Part shown: one piece after another, positions 1 through 8,013 of the stretch
How positions within the stretch are numbered: the stretch's first letter is position 1
How the letters are laid out: every line of letters begins with the position of its first letter
NCBI RefSeq assembly: GCF_947492555.1
Contig: NZ_CANLNE010000003.1
Span: 1-64,000, forward strand
DNA: 64,000 nt
Direction of reading: 5' to 3'
Source: an uncultured Roseobacter sp.
GTDB taxonomy: Bacteria; Pseudomonadota; Alphaproteobacteria; Rhodobacterales; Rhodobacteraceae
Translations under genes and position numbers: made by a program
Notes under the pieces: model-generated
Told to the model about the DNA's origin: nothing
Seen by the model: the letters and a program-made list of their open reading frames with translations, nothing else
Database searches by the model: none

Positions 1-2
1 GC

Positions 3-77
3 GTGATCGGCTTCGGCATCGACATGCTCATGCGATGGGCCGAGCGCCTCCTCGTCCCATGGAAGGGAAAAGGGTGA
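3..77 (+). CDS. ABC transporter permease, C-terminal fragment (window edge)
   Basis: Only the last 24 codons are present; the gene enters from the left edge and stops with TGA at 75-77. The tail (IGFGIDMLMRWAERLLVPWKG) resembles the final helix and basic end of SsuC/TauC-type permeases for nitrate, sulfonate or taurine importers. A strong hairpin terminator follows. With so few residues the family is a guess and the substrate cannot be named. Confidence 0.5.
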   Translation: MIGFGIDMLMRWAERLLVPWKGKG

Positions 78-125
78 CGAAAAATAGATCTCCCCGAAGT
101 CCCAGATGGGGCTTTGGATCAAACT

Positions 126-152
126 GGCCGCGCGTTATGCGCGGCCTTTTTT
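126..152 (+). terminator. Rho-independent terminator after the ABC permease
   Basis: A perfect 8-bp stem, GGCCGCGC and GCGCGGCC, flanks a GTTAT loop and is followed by six T residues at 147-152. It lies between the plus-strand permease and the convergent dhaL-like gene. The T run is only on the plus strand, so it mainly ends the permease transcript. Confidence 0.85.
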
Positions 153-153
153 C

Positions 154-762
154 TTAGTCAAAGCAATCAATCATGCGGGCGATGGCCATCATGCCTGGGT
201 CGTCCAATCCGATGGATTTCTCTGCGTAAACCCGCGCGCGTCCGATTTTGTTGGGCTGGTCGCGGAAGGTTTTGAGCGTTTGCGCAGCGGCACTCTGCGC
301 CGCTGCCAGCATCTCCTCCGGGGTCTGCTTGCCGCTCAGTGTGCTGATCAGGCTGTCCATCATGTCCAGCATGGTCTTGTCGCCAAGGTTGGCGCCGCCG
401 CGTGCGATCATGGCCTCCTGTGCGGCTTGTAACAGCGCACGTACCTCGGACCATTCAACCTCCTCTTTGTCCTTGACCTGTTTGCCCGCCGCCATCAGTG
501 CCGTGGCCAGCAATGTGCCGAAGCTTGAACCGGATACTGCCGTCACCGCCTTGGCCATGGCAAAGAACGCACGGCCCAGATCATCCGGCAGATCGTCCTT
601 GATGCCCTTAAGGTTGTTGAACCCGTTGACCAGCGTCACGCCCAGATCGCCATCGCCCAACTGTCCGTCGAGGCGGTTCATTTCCGCGCCAATAGGGTCG
701 ATGCGATCCGCTATGCGCTCAATCGCCATTTTGAGAGTTTCTTTGCTAAAGCGCATGGTCAT
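154..762 (-). CDS. dhaL: Dihydroxyacetone kinase-type subunit DhaL
   Basis: This 202-aa protein is the ADP/ATP-binding subunit of a two-component dihydroxyacetone-type kinase. The segment LDGQLGDGDLGVTL near residues 31-44 carries the Asp residues that bind Mg-ADP in DhaL, and the all-helical length is normal for the family. The start codon overlaps the stop of the upstream dhaK-like gene by 4 nt (ATGA), so the two are translationally coupled and probably form one kinase. No DhaM phosphotransfer gene is visible, so the phosphate donor (ATP or a PTS protein) cannot be decided here. Confidence 0.88.
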   Translation of the reverse strand: MTMRFSKETLKMAIERIADRIDPIGAEMNRLDGQLGDGDLGVTLVNGFNNLKGIKDDLPDDLGRAFFAMAKAVTAVSGSSFGTLLATALMAAGKQVKDKEEVEWSEVRALLQAAQEAMIARGGANLGDKTMLDMMDSLISTLSGKQTPEEMLAAAQSAAAQTLKTFRDQPNKIGRARVYAEKSIGLDDPGMMAIARMIDCFD

Positions 763-1754
763 ACCTTCCAGAAGGGGCAGTTTGCCGAGGCTTTCACCAG
801 CGCTTCAAGGTCATCGTCCAGATGCAGAACGGTGAGGGAGGCCCCGGCCATTTCCATTGATGTGGCATAGTTGCCGACCATGTACTGCGCGATCACGGCA
901 CCAGCGGCTTCGAGGCGGGCCTTTGCCTGACGAAACACCAGATAAAGCTCTTCCACTGGTGTGGCCCCCAGACCGTTGACCAGCAGGGCGATCCGGCTGC
1001 CATTGCTGACCGGCTTGTCGGCAAGCAGCATGTCGACCATCTCGTCGGTGACCTCATCGACCGGGCGCAGCTTGCCACGGCGCACGCCGGGCTCGCCGTG
1101 GATACCCATGCCGATCTCCATCTCGTCATCTGCGATGTCAAATGTGGGCTGGCCCGCCTGGGGCACCGTGCAGGACGACAGCGCAACGCCGACGGAGCGC
1201 ACGTTATCCGCCGCACGCTGGGTGACGGTTTCGACCTCATCAAGCGACTGACCGGCCGCTGCGGCTGCCCCAGCGACCTTGGTGACAAAGACAAATCCTG
1301 CCACACCGCGCCGTTTTTCGGCCTCTTCCCGGCCCGCCGCGGCCACGTCGTCAGACACGATCACCTTGCGCGCGACGATGTCGTCCATCTCGGCCATTTC
1401 ACAAGCCATGTCGAAATTCATCCGATCGCCGCCATAATTACCCACGACGCAGAGCACACCCTTGCCCTGATCGGCGAATTGGATCGAGTCCAGCATCGGA
1501 TTCATATCGGGCGAGGCGAAGACATCGCCTACGGCGCAGGCATCCAGGAGACCGTCGCCAACATAGCCCACAAAGACGGGGATATGGCCAAAGCCACCCC
1601 CCGACACCACGCCGACCTTGCCAGCAACCGGCTTGGGCCGGTGCAGCATGCGCCCCGTGGCCCCGCCGACCTGATAGGTCTCGGGGTGTGCTGCCTGCAT
1701 GCCCGCTAGCACCTCGTCCACGTAGTTTTCCGGTTTGTTGATCAGCTTCTTCAT
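759..1754 (-). CDS. dhaK: Dihydroxyacetone kinase-type subunit DhaK
   Basis: This 331-aa protein is the substrate-binding subunit. It keeps the covalent-binding histidine (H219 in GIHGEPG), the Asp of NYGGD (D110) and the His of the GGG loop (H57). The start at 1754 is chosen because GGGAGGA sits about 8 nt upstream on the minus strand; the open frame runs on to 2363 but would then cross the divergent IclR gene. The loop reads GGGFGHIP instead of the usual GGGSGHEP, so the physiological substrate may not be dihydroxyacetone; erythrulose or another ketose is possible. It is divergent from the iclR-like gene, its likely regulator. Confidence 0.88.
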   Translation of the reverse strand: MKKLINKPENYVDEVLAGMQAAHPETYQVGGATGRMLHRPKPVAGKVGVVSGGGFGHIPVFVGYVGDGLLDACAVGDVFASPDMNPMLDSIQFADQGKGVLCVVGNYGGDRMNFDMACEMAEMDDIVARKVIVSDDVAAAGREEAEKRRGVAGFVFVTKVAGAAAAAGQSLDEVETVTQRAADNVRSVGVALSSCTVPQAGQPTFDIADDEMEIGMGIHGEPGVRRGKLRPVDEVTDEMVDMLLADKPVSNGSRIALLVNGLGATPVEELYLVFRQAKARLEAAGAVIAQYMVGNYATSMEMAGASLTVLHLDDDLEALVKASANCPFWKV

Positions 1755-1793
1755 TTGTTTCGTCCTCCCGCTTTGTTTGCATTCCAGAATCCC

Positions 1794-1817
1794 GAAATAC
1801 AAAACTATGATTTCATA
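1794..1817. promoter_or_regulatory. Candidate operator between dhaK and the iclR-like gene
   Basis: The divergent intergenic region holds the nested inverted repeats GAAAT...ATTTC (1794-1798 and 1810-1814) and TATGA-TT-TCATA (1806-1817) in an AT-rich patch. Such a site could bind the IclR protein and control both directions. The motif TTTTGTATT occurs here on the minus strand and again on the plus strand upstream of the oxidoreductase operon (near 2746-2754). This is inference from position and symmetry only. Confidence 0.28.
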
Positions 1818-1919
1818 ATGCGAGATATTTGCCGACTGGACGACTGTCAACATTGCGGTTGCTGCGCAGTTGAAAAGTCTGTCACATAGAGCCGGTGAGC
1901 GGATGAGGAGATCATAGGA

Positions 1920-2687
1920 ATGTCGCGCGAGGTCCAAAGCTCGATCGTTCAGAAAAGCGTCACGGTGATCAATCTGTTGGCCAATCACAAAGGGCGGCTG
2001 TCCCAGACGGAAATCGCACAGGCGACCGGGTTCAACAAAAGCTCTACGCACCGCATCCTGTCCATTCTGATGGGTCAGGAGCTGGTCGAATATGACGAAC
2101 GCGACCGTACTTATTCCACCGGGCCGCTTCTGATCAGCTGGGCACGTGCGGCTTGGGAAAAGATGGATCTGAGCCTCGTCAAGGATCAGGATCTGCGTGA
2201 TCTCGCGACGGAGACCGGCATGAACGTCGCCCTTGGGGTGCGCATCGAACATACCGTGACCTTCATCCGCACCAATATTCCGCATCCCTATCGGCTGGCC
2301 GTCAAAGAGGGTGGGCAATCGGAGCTGCACAACACTGCCGTGGGCAAGGTGTTCCTTGCGCATATGACCAAAGAGGAGCGGGACGCCTATTTTAAAGTGG
2401 CCGAGTTGGAGAAGTTCACCGAGACGACCCTGACAAAAAGGCGGGATATCGAGGCAGTTCTTGAGGATATCCGGTCGAAGGGGTTCGCAGTTTCAGATCG
2501 GGAGGAGTTCTATCAGGTTGTCGGCATCGCCGCCCCGATCTTTGATCACGATGGCCGGATCCTGGCGGCAATCAGCCTCTGGATTCCCCTGCGCGTCTCT
2601 TCGCTGGACGATTTGCTGGCCTGCGCGCCGATCTTGCTGAACAAGACCAACGAGGTATCTGCCCGGTTCGGTCAACTCACCGGGTAA
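1920..2687 (+). CDS. IclR family transcriptional regulator
   Basis: This 255-aa protein has the IclR layout: an N-terminal winged helix-turn-helix (about residues 10-65, with GRLSQTEIAQATGFNKSSTH) and a C-terminal effector-binding domain with HNTAVGKVFLA and the late segment VVGIAAPIFDHDGRILAAIS. The ATG start has a GAGGAG ribosome site about 9 nt upstream. It sits between the divergent dhaKL-like pair and the downstream FAD oxidoreductase operon, so it probably controls one or both in response to a small catabolite. Confidence 0.9.
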   Translation: MSREVQSSIVQKSVTVINLLANHKGRLSQTEIAQATGFNKSSTHRILSILMGQELVEYDERDRTYSTGPLLISWARAAWEKMDLSLVKDQDLRDLATETGMNVALGVRIEHTVTFIRTNIPHPYRLAVKEGGQSELHNTAVGKVFLAHMTKEERDAYFKVAELEKFTETTLTKRRDIEAVLEDIRSKGFAVSDREEFYQVVGIAAPIFDHDGRILAAISLWIPLRVSSLDDLLACAPILLNKTNEVSARFGQLTG

Positions 2688-2809
2688 GGGCAGGACATAC
2701 TCCGCCACGCATCTTTGGAAAAAGTTGTGTATTGTGGAACTAGAATTTTGTATTACAATCACATGAAGGGCGCGGTCTCGCGCTGAGTCTGTTATCCAAG
2801 GACCTGCAT

Positions 2810-4126
2810 GTGATACCCGAAGACATCCATTGGCACCGTACCGCGCCGCCGCCTCCAACCTGTCACAAAGTGCAAGGTGATCTGACGGCCGATGTGGTGA
2901 TCGTCGGGGCGGGGCTGACCGGCCTGCGTACCGCGATCACGCTGGCGGAGGCAGGCGTGGATACGGTGGTGCTGGATGCGGAGAAGATCGGCTTCGGGTC
3001 TTCCGGGCGCAGCGGCGGGCAGTGCAATCCAATCTGGAGGGCAACGCCGGATGATCTGCGCAAGAAGTTTGGCGCAGCGCAGGCCGAGCGGCTGATCAGG
3101 ACAACGCTGACAGCGGCGGACGACCTTTTTGATGATATCCGGCGTTACAACGTCGATTGTGAAGCGGAGCAGAACGGCTGGATACAAGCGGCCCACACCC
3201 GCAGTGCAGCGGACGACTTGCGGCACCTGCACGCCGCCTGGGCCGAGGTCGGGGCGGATATCCGCGTGATGTCGACAGCCGAGACGCATCAGGCTGTGGG
3301 CTCTGACGCCTATGATTTCGCATTGCACCATGGCAGAGGCGGCTTTGTGCAACCGATGGCGCTGACGCGGGGTTACGCCAAGGCCGCAAAGGCCGCAGGT
3401 GCGCGGCTTTTTGAACAGGCCCCAGCGCAGAAGATCACGCAGCACGGCCAAAAGTGGCAGATCGAGACACCGCAGGGCATTGTGACCGCCGATCAGGTGA
3501 TCCTGACCACCAATGCCTATACCGATGATCTCTGGCCGGGTCTGCGCCAGACGATGCTGCCGATGTATTCGATCTCGCTCGCCACGGCCCCATTAACGCC
3601 AGAGCAGCAGGCCAGTGCTTTGCCGGGGCGTAAGACGATCTCCGACACACGGCTGGCGATCTTTTATGCGCGCTATGATGCAGGCAACCGGCTGATCTTT
3701 GGCTGCGTCGGCAGCAATAACAGCGCGCGCACGCTGGGCGGCGTCGGGCGTCTCTTGAACGGGTTGCATACGGTGTTTCCGCAACTCAAGGGCATTGCCA
3801 TTGAATGCACCTGGGCGGGCCGTATTGGTGTGACGCAGGACATGATGCCCCGCATGCATGAACCCGCCGCCGGTGTGCTGGCAGGTGTGGGGTTCAGCGG
3901 GCGCGGCATTGCCATGACCTCTGTCATGGGCCGCAGTCTCGCGCGCAAGGTTTTGGGCGGGCACAACGATGATTTGCCCTTCCCGGTGTCCATGATCAAA
4001 CCCATTCCGTTTCACGAGGTGTCCCGACGGATGGTGCCCCTGATGGCTCCGTCCATGTCCCTGAAGGACCGCGCCAGTGTGGTCTGGGACCGCATGACCC
4101 CCGCCGCCTCCAAGAAAGAGACCTGA
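2810..4126 (+). CDS. FAD-dependent oxidoreductase (DAO family)
   Basis: A 438-aa flavoprotein of the glycine/D-amino-acid oxidase family, closest in feel to gamma-glutamylputrescine oxidase-like enzymes. The Rossmann FAD fingerprint VVIVGAGLTGLRTA begins near residue 29, an acidic residue follows (VVLDAE), and GFGSSGRSGGQ at about 61-71 is the typical second flavin contact. The C-terminal segment GVLAGVGFSGRGIAMTS closes the FAD site. It starts with GTG; AAGGA lies 7 nt upstream. It is the first gene of a same-strand operon that also holds a cupin, a hydroxylase, a PanB-like protein and a reductase, suggesting oxidation of an amine or amino acid. The substrate is unknown. Confidence 0.85.
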   Translation: MIPEDIHWHRTAPPPPTCHKVQGDLTADVVIVGAGLTGLRTAITLAEAGVDTVVLDAEKIGFGSSGRSGGQCNPIWRATPDDLRKKFGAAQAERLIRTTLTAADDLFDDIRRYNVDCEAEQNGWIQAAHTRSAADDLRHLHAAWAEVGADIRVMSTAETHQAVGSDAYDFALHHGRGGFVQPMALTRGYAKAAKAAGARLFEQAPAQKITQHGQKWQIETPQGIVTADQVILTTNAYTDDLWPGLRQTMLPMYSISLATAPLTPEQQASALPGRKTISDTRLAIFYARYDAGNRLIFGCVGSNNSARTLGGVGRLLNGLHTVFPQLKGIAIECTWAGRIGVTQDMMPRMHEPAAGVLAGVGFSGRGIAMTSVMGRSLARKVLGGHNDDLPFPVSMIKPIPFHEVSRRMVPLMAPSMSLKDRASVVWDRMTPAASKKET

Positions 4127-4127
4127 T

Positions 4128-4475
4128 ATGCAACTCGTCAACTTTGCCGAGCTCGATACGGAGCCTTTCAAAAAGGAGTTCCGGGACGACATCATCGACG
4201 GCACCCCGGAGCAAAACGTCTGGAGCCACTTTGTGGGGGCCAATGGCACCTTCAAATCCGGCATGTGGGACAGCACAGCGGGCGTCTTTCGCGGGCCCAT
4301 GAACGATCAGATCGAGTTCTGTCACATCCTTGAAGGCGAAGCGCGGATCGAGACAGCGGATGGCGCGTCGCGCACCGTCAGAGCGGGTGATGCCTTTGTC
4401 ATGGACAACGGGCTGCAGCCGGTCTGGCACGTCGAGACCTACATCCGCAAACACTACGTCATCGTCTCAGTCTGA
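4128..4475 (+). CDS. Cupin domain protein (DUF861 type)
   Basis: A 115-aa single-domain cupin of the DUF861 / ureidoglycine-aminohydrolase-like group: FCHILEGEARIETADGASRTVRAGDAFVMDNGLQPVWHV. The start lies 1 nt after the stop of the FAD oxidoreductase, indicating tight co-translation. Proteins of this group often accompany amine-oxidising flavoenzymes; the catalytic role, if any, is not known. Confidence 0.82.
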   Translation: MQLVNFAELDTEPFKKEFRDDIIDGTPEQNVWSHFVGANGTFKSGMWDSTAGVFRGPMNDQIEFCHILEGEARIETADGASRTVRAGDAFVMDNGLQPVWHVETYIRKHYVIVSV

Positions 4476-4500
4476 AGCAGCGGCGCGAGGAGAGTTGCAG

Positions 4501-5517
4501 ATGGCCAAGAGCGACACGAACACAGACATTGAGGTGCCCGCAGGCGCAAACCGTGCATGGAATTTTCACCCAAAGCTGCCCATCGCCATGTCGCCGGTCT
4601 TTGACATTCCGCCGCGGCCCAAGGCGGCTCTGACCTGGCTGATCGGAACCTGGTTTAAACTGGCCCCACCGCTGAGCCACATCCTTCTGGCAGTGATTAC
4701 GGTGGCCTTTTTGCTGCCCGCCATGTCGGCGATGCAAACGCTGGACGCGAGCTGGATGCTGCAGATTGCCGCGATCAACTTCGGTTCGGCAATCCTTTTG
4801 GGGACCGCGCTGCATCTCTACCTCTATGTCTTTTCCGGTCAGCAGACGCGGCTGAAATTCGATATACGACCGATGGAGAAATCCAGCCGTTTCACCTTTG
4901 GTTGTCAGGTCTGGGATAACATCTTCTGGAGCCTGGCCTCATCGGTCGTGTTCTGGACGCTCTGGACTCTCCTCTATTTCCACGTGGCCGCGAACGGTTG
5001 GGTGCCGAAGATGCAGAGCATCGGCCAGTCGCCCATATGGTTCGTGCTCTTCTTCTTTATCCTCCGCTTCTGGCAGTCGTTCCATTTCTACTGGATCCAC
5101 CGCCTGATCCACATGCCCTTGCTCTTCAAACACGTGCATTCGCTGCACCACCGGAATGTGAATGTCGGCCCATGGTCCGGCCTGGCCATGCATCCGGTTG
5201 AAGGATTCCTGTATTTCTCGGGCATCCTGATCCACTTTGTGCTGCCCTCGCACCCCATCCATGTGATCTTTCACATGTATTCTCTCAGCCTCGGCGCGCT
5301 CTATTCGCACGCGGGCTTTGACAAGCTGATCTTCCGCGACACCGAAGCGATGAAGGCGGGATCTTTCCACCATCAGCTGCACCACCGATATTTCGAATGC
5401 AACTACGGGTCCGAAGAAATGCCGCTCGACCGCTGGTTCGGCAGTTTCCATGACGGGACGGAAGCTGCCACCAAACGCATCCGCGCGCGCAAGAAGCTTA
5501 TCTTTGCGCCGAAATAG
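4501..5517 (+). CDS. Membrane di-iron hydroxylase (sterol desaturase / fatty acid hydroxylase family)
   Basis: A 338-aa integral membrane protein with about four hydrophobic segments and the complete set of histidine boxes of the family: HFYWIHRLIH, HVHSLHH and HHQLHHRYF. These ligate a di-iron centre that activates O2 for C-H hydroxylation or desaturation. The ATG at 4501 is preferred over the longer open frame because GAGGAGAG lies just upstream and the upstream part overlaps the cupin gene. A PDR-type reductase two genes downstream could supply electrons. The substrate is not deducible; the operon points to catabolism rather than sterol synthesis. Confidence 0.87.
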   Translation: MAKSDTNTDIEVPAGANRAWNFHPKLPIAMSPVFDIPPRPKAALTWLIGTWFKLAPPLSHILLAVITVAFLLPAMSAMQTLDASWMLQIAAINFGSAILLGTALHLYLYVFSGQQTRLKFDIRPMEKSSRFTFGCQVWDNIFWSLASSVVFWTLWTLLYFHVAANGWVPKMQSIGQSPIWFVLFFFILRFWQSFHFYWIHRLIHMPLLFKHVHSLHHRNVNVGPWSGLAMHPVEGFLYFSGILIHFVLPSHPIHVIFHMYSLSLGALYSHAGFDKLIFRDTEAMKAGSFHHQLHHRYFECNYGSEEMPLDRWFGSFHDGTEAATKRIRARKKLIFAPK

Positions 5518-5525
5518 GACGGGAC

Positions 5526-6314
5526 ATGAAACGTATCTACACTTATGGCGGTGCGCCCGCCACGCGGCATCTGACAGTGGGCTGTATCCTCAAGAACAAG
5601 GCAGCGGGCACGCGGATGACGCAGGTGACGGCCTTTGACGCTGAGGAAGCCGCCGCCGCCGCTGAGGCGCAGATCGACACGCTGACCGTGGGGTGTGACA
5701 CGGTTGAGATGATCCGCGCGGCGGCCCCACATATCTTCATCACGGCTGCCCAGGCGATGCGCGAACATGTGACCGAGGATCACGCGCTGGCCGGGGCGAT
5801 TGAGGCGATGGTGAAGGGGGCGGATGCGGTCTACACACCTCGATCTCTGCGCCACATTGAACGCATCGCGCGCGAAGGGATCAGCGTGCAGGGTCATTCC
5901 GGTCTGTTCCCGGCGCGCGCCACTCAGTTTGGCGGCCTTCGGACAGTGGGCAAGACCGCGCAAGAGGCGCTTGATCTGATGCGTTACTTTCGTCAATTGG
6001 AAGATGCAGGCGCTTACGCCGTCGAGGCGGAATGTGTGGCAGAGCAAGCTCTGGCCGAGATCAGCAAGCATTCCAATCTTGTGACCGTGACCATCGGGGG
6101 CGGTTCATCGGGTGACATCATCCTGTCCTACATGTCTGACCTCAGCGGCGACACCGACACCCCACCGCGCCACGCCCGTGCCTTTGGCGACGTGGGTCGC
6201 ATCCGCAAAGAGCTCCGTGCCGAGCGGGCAAAGGCGCTGCAAGGCTACCGCGCGGCAGTCATGGACAGGTCATTCCCCCGACGCCGAAACCACGGTTTTC
6301 ATGGCCGACAATGA
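5526..6314 (+). CDS. PanB-like ketopantoate hydroxymethyltransferase-family protein, 3' frameshift
   Basis: The protein resembles PanB and its ICL/PEP-mutase-fold relatives: VTAFDAEEA near residue 35 (metal-binding Asp), GHSGLFPARATQFGG and GKTAQEALDL in the middle, and EAECVAEQALAEIS followed by a glycine-rich IGGGSSGD segment. It sits in a catabolic operon without panC, so it more likely acts as an aldolase in degradation than in pantothenate synthesis. The natural C-terminus (PDAETTVFMADNELERL...) is found one frame over, up to a stop at 6364-6366. Removing one C from the CCCCC run at 6275-6279 joins the two. As read, the last about 12 residues are out of frame. This may be a sequencing error or a real mutation. 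Confidence 0.78.
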   Translation: MKRIYTYGGAPATRHLTVGCILKNKAAGTRMTQVTAFDAEEAAAAAEAQIDTLTVGCDTVEMIRAAAPHIFITAAQAMREHVTEDHALAGAIEAMVKGADAVYTPRSLRHIERIAREGISVQGHSGLFPARATQFGGLRTVGKTAQEALDLMRYFRQLEDAGAYAVEAECVAEQALAEISKHSNLVTVTIGGGSSGDIILSYMSDLSGDTDTPPRHARAFGDVGRIRKELRAERAKALQGYRAAVMDRSFPRRRNHGFHGRQ

Positions 6315-6372
6315 GCTTGAACGGCTGCGCGAAGGTCTCGACAAGCTGCAACCGGTACACAGGTAGGCCGCG

Positions 6373-7332
6373 ATGGTGCTGATCAACGTTGAGGTCAAGA
6401 AAATCACGCAGGAAGCGGAAGGCATACGGTCCTTTCTGTTGGCCAAAAAAGGGCTCTTCAGACTGCCAGCCTACACGCCCGGTGCGCATATCGATGTGCA
6501 CTGTGGCGAGGGGATCATCCGGCAGTATTCACTCTGCGGCGATCCGACAGATCGGCGACATCTGTTGATCGCAGTGCGGCAGGTTGATCCGTCGCGAGGT
6601 GGGTCCGAACTGATGCACCGCGTCGTGCAGGAGGGCGATCGGCTTGAGATCGGCGCGCCGCGCAACACCTTTCCGCTGGATGAGACGGCCGCGCACAGTG
6701 TGCTGCTGGCCGCTGGCATCGGGATCACGCCCATCATTGCCATGGCCGACCGGCTGCATGCTTTGGGCCGATCATTCGAATTGCATTATTTCTCGCGTGC
6801 GCCCGAGCACACCGCATTTCGCGCCCGTCTGACGCAAGGCTCATTTGTGGGTAAGGTCACGCTCTACGAAGGGCTTGATGGGGCGGCAACAGGTCGGGCC
6901 CTTGAGGATATTTTGGCGCGGCCCGTCGCAGGCGGCAAAGTCTACATGTGTGGCCCCGGCCCCTTCATGGACCGCGCTGTGGCTGCCGCGCAGGTGCGCT
7001 GGCCACAAGACGCAATCAACCTCGAACGCTTCGCCGCCAAACCTGCCCTAGCGGGCGCGCCCACAAAGCCGTTCGATGTCGAGTTGGCGCGCACAGGGGT
7101 TACACTAAACGTCTGCGCAGAAGAAACCATCCTCGACGTGCTCGAAACCAACGAGATCGACGCGGCCTTCTCATGTGAACAGGGGGTCTGCGGCACCTGC
7201 GTCACGGATGTTCTGAGCGGCACGCCTGAACACCGCGACAGTTTCCTTTCCGCAGGTCAGCGGACCTCCGGGAACGTAATGTGCATTTGCGTGTCCCGGG
7301 CGGTAGGCGAAAAACTGGTGCTTGACCTCTAA
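6373..7332 (+). CDS. PDR/VanB-type FMN and 2Fe-2S oxidoreductase
   Basis: A 319-aa electron-transfer protein with the domain order of phthalate dioxygenase reductases: FMN-binding barrel (RQYSLCGDPTD near residue 53), NAD-binding domain (LLAAGIGITPIIAMADRL near 112 and YMCGPGPFMD near 195), and C-terminal plant-type 2Fe-2S ferredoxin with C268, C273, C276 and C304 in CEQGVCGTC...C. It would pass electrons from NADH to an oxygenase. The only oxygenase in the operon is the membrane di-iron hydroxylase, so the pair may be partners, which would be unusual because PDR proteins normally serve Rieske oxygenases. Confidence 0.9.
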   Translation: MVLINVEVKKITQEAEGIRSFLLAKKGLFRLPAYTPGAHIDVHCGEGIIRQYSLCGDPTDRRHLLIAVRQVDPSRGGSELMHRVVQEGDRLEIGAPRNTFPLDETAAHSVLLAAGIGITPIIAMADRLHALGRSFELHYFSRAPEHTAFRARLTQGSFVGKVTLYEGLDGAATGRALEDILARPVAGGKVYMCGPGPFMDRAVAAAQVRWPQDAINLERFAAKPALAGAPTKPFDVELARTGVTLNVCAEETILDVLETNEIDAAFSCEQGVCGTCVTDVLSGTPEHRDSFLSAGQRTSGNVMCICVSRAVGEKLVLDL

Positions 7333-7427
7333 GTTGAACGGTTGCGGTGGATATCCGCAGTGTCGATGAAACACCAGCAAACGCCGTGTACCCTCCCGCA
7401 CTTGCTCCGATGGCAGCAACGAGGCCA

Positions 7428-7600
7428 AATTACTGGATACTGCGAAAGCTTCAATGCCAGGCTTCGGGATGAAATGCTGAACGGTGAGGTCTTCTACTCG
7501 CTAAGGGAAGCCCAAATCCTGATTAAAGAGTGGAGAAAACACTACAACACCAAGCGACCGAATAGTGCTTAGGGCTACCCCTCAGAAATGAGAATGGGGG
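7428..7600 (+). pseudogene. IS3-family transposase (orfB) C-terminal remnant
   Basis: The translation YCESFNARLRDEML...YSLREAQILIKEW followed by RKHYNTKRPNSA matches the end of the DDE domain of IS3-family OrfB proteins (IS511/IS407-like). Only about 50 residues remain. The residue after NSA, normally Leu in NSALGY, has become TAG at 7570-7572, after which the frame continues as GYPSE. No inverted repeats or second end were found, so this is a dead fragment. Confidence 0.75.
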
Positions 7601-7608
7601 ACGCACTG

Positions 7609-8013
7609 ATGTGGAGTGAGAAAGTTGAATATGACGATCCACAACCGTTTCTCAGAGATGAAAATGCGGCTTCCATAGAGCGCTTGCTGAAGCACGATAT
7701 ACCGCCCGCCCTTATCCAAACAGTGTTCCCGGCTGATCGAGAGGGTTACTTCGATCTGGACTCAAATTCCATGACAATGGAGATGAAGCCGCCCGGCCCC
7801 CATCAAAGTGCCCTACCATCTGTCGTGCGAATGACGAAGGAACAATACGACACTCTCTGTAGGCTGTCATATGGGCAAAACGAGCAAAGGGAGATGCTGG
7901 AGCGGCTACGAAGCCATGCCCAGGAAAACGAAGAACACATACTCGTGCAAGTCCTCTCAACCGATAGAGCCATCATCGATCAAGCGATCGAAAGAAATGA
8001 GGATGGGGAGTAG
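7609..8013 (+). CDS. Hypothetical protein next to an IS remnant
   Basis: An open frame of 134 aa from ATG 7609 (an in-frame ATG at 7588 lies inside the transposase remnant tail). The protein is acidic and hydrophilic with a helical C-terminal half (EQREMLERLRSHAQENEEHI); no signal peptide, membrane segment or known motif is visible. A GGGGGA stretch lies about 8 nt upstream of 7609. It could be an accessory gene or one truncated at its 5' end by the IS. Function unknown. Confidence 0.5.
   Translation: MWSEKVEYDDPQPFLRDENAASIERLLKHDIPPALIQTVFPADREGYFDLDSNSMTMEMKPPGPHQSALPSVVRMTKEQYDTLCRLSYGQNEQREMLERLRSHAQENEEHILVQVLSTDRAIIDQAIERNEDGE

Noticed and set aside
1755-2363. N-terminal extension of the DhaK frame
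   Set aside because: Crosses the divergent IclR gene; the internal ATG at 1754 has a good ribosome site and gives family length.
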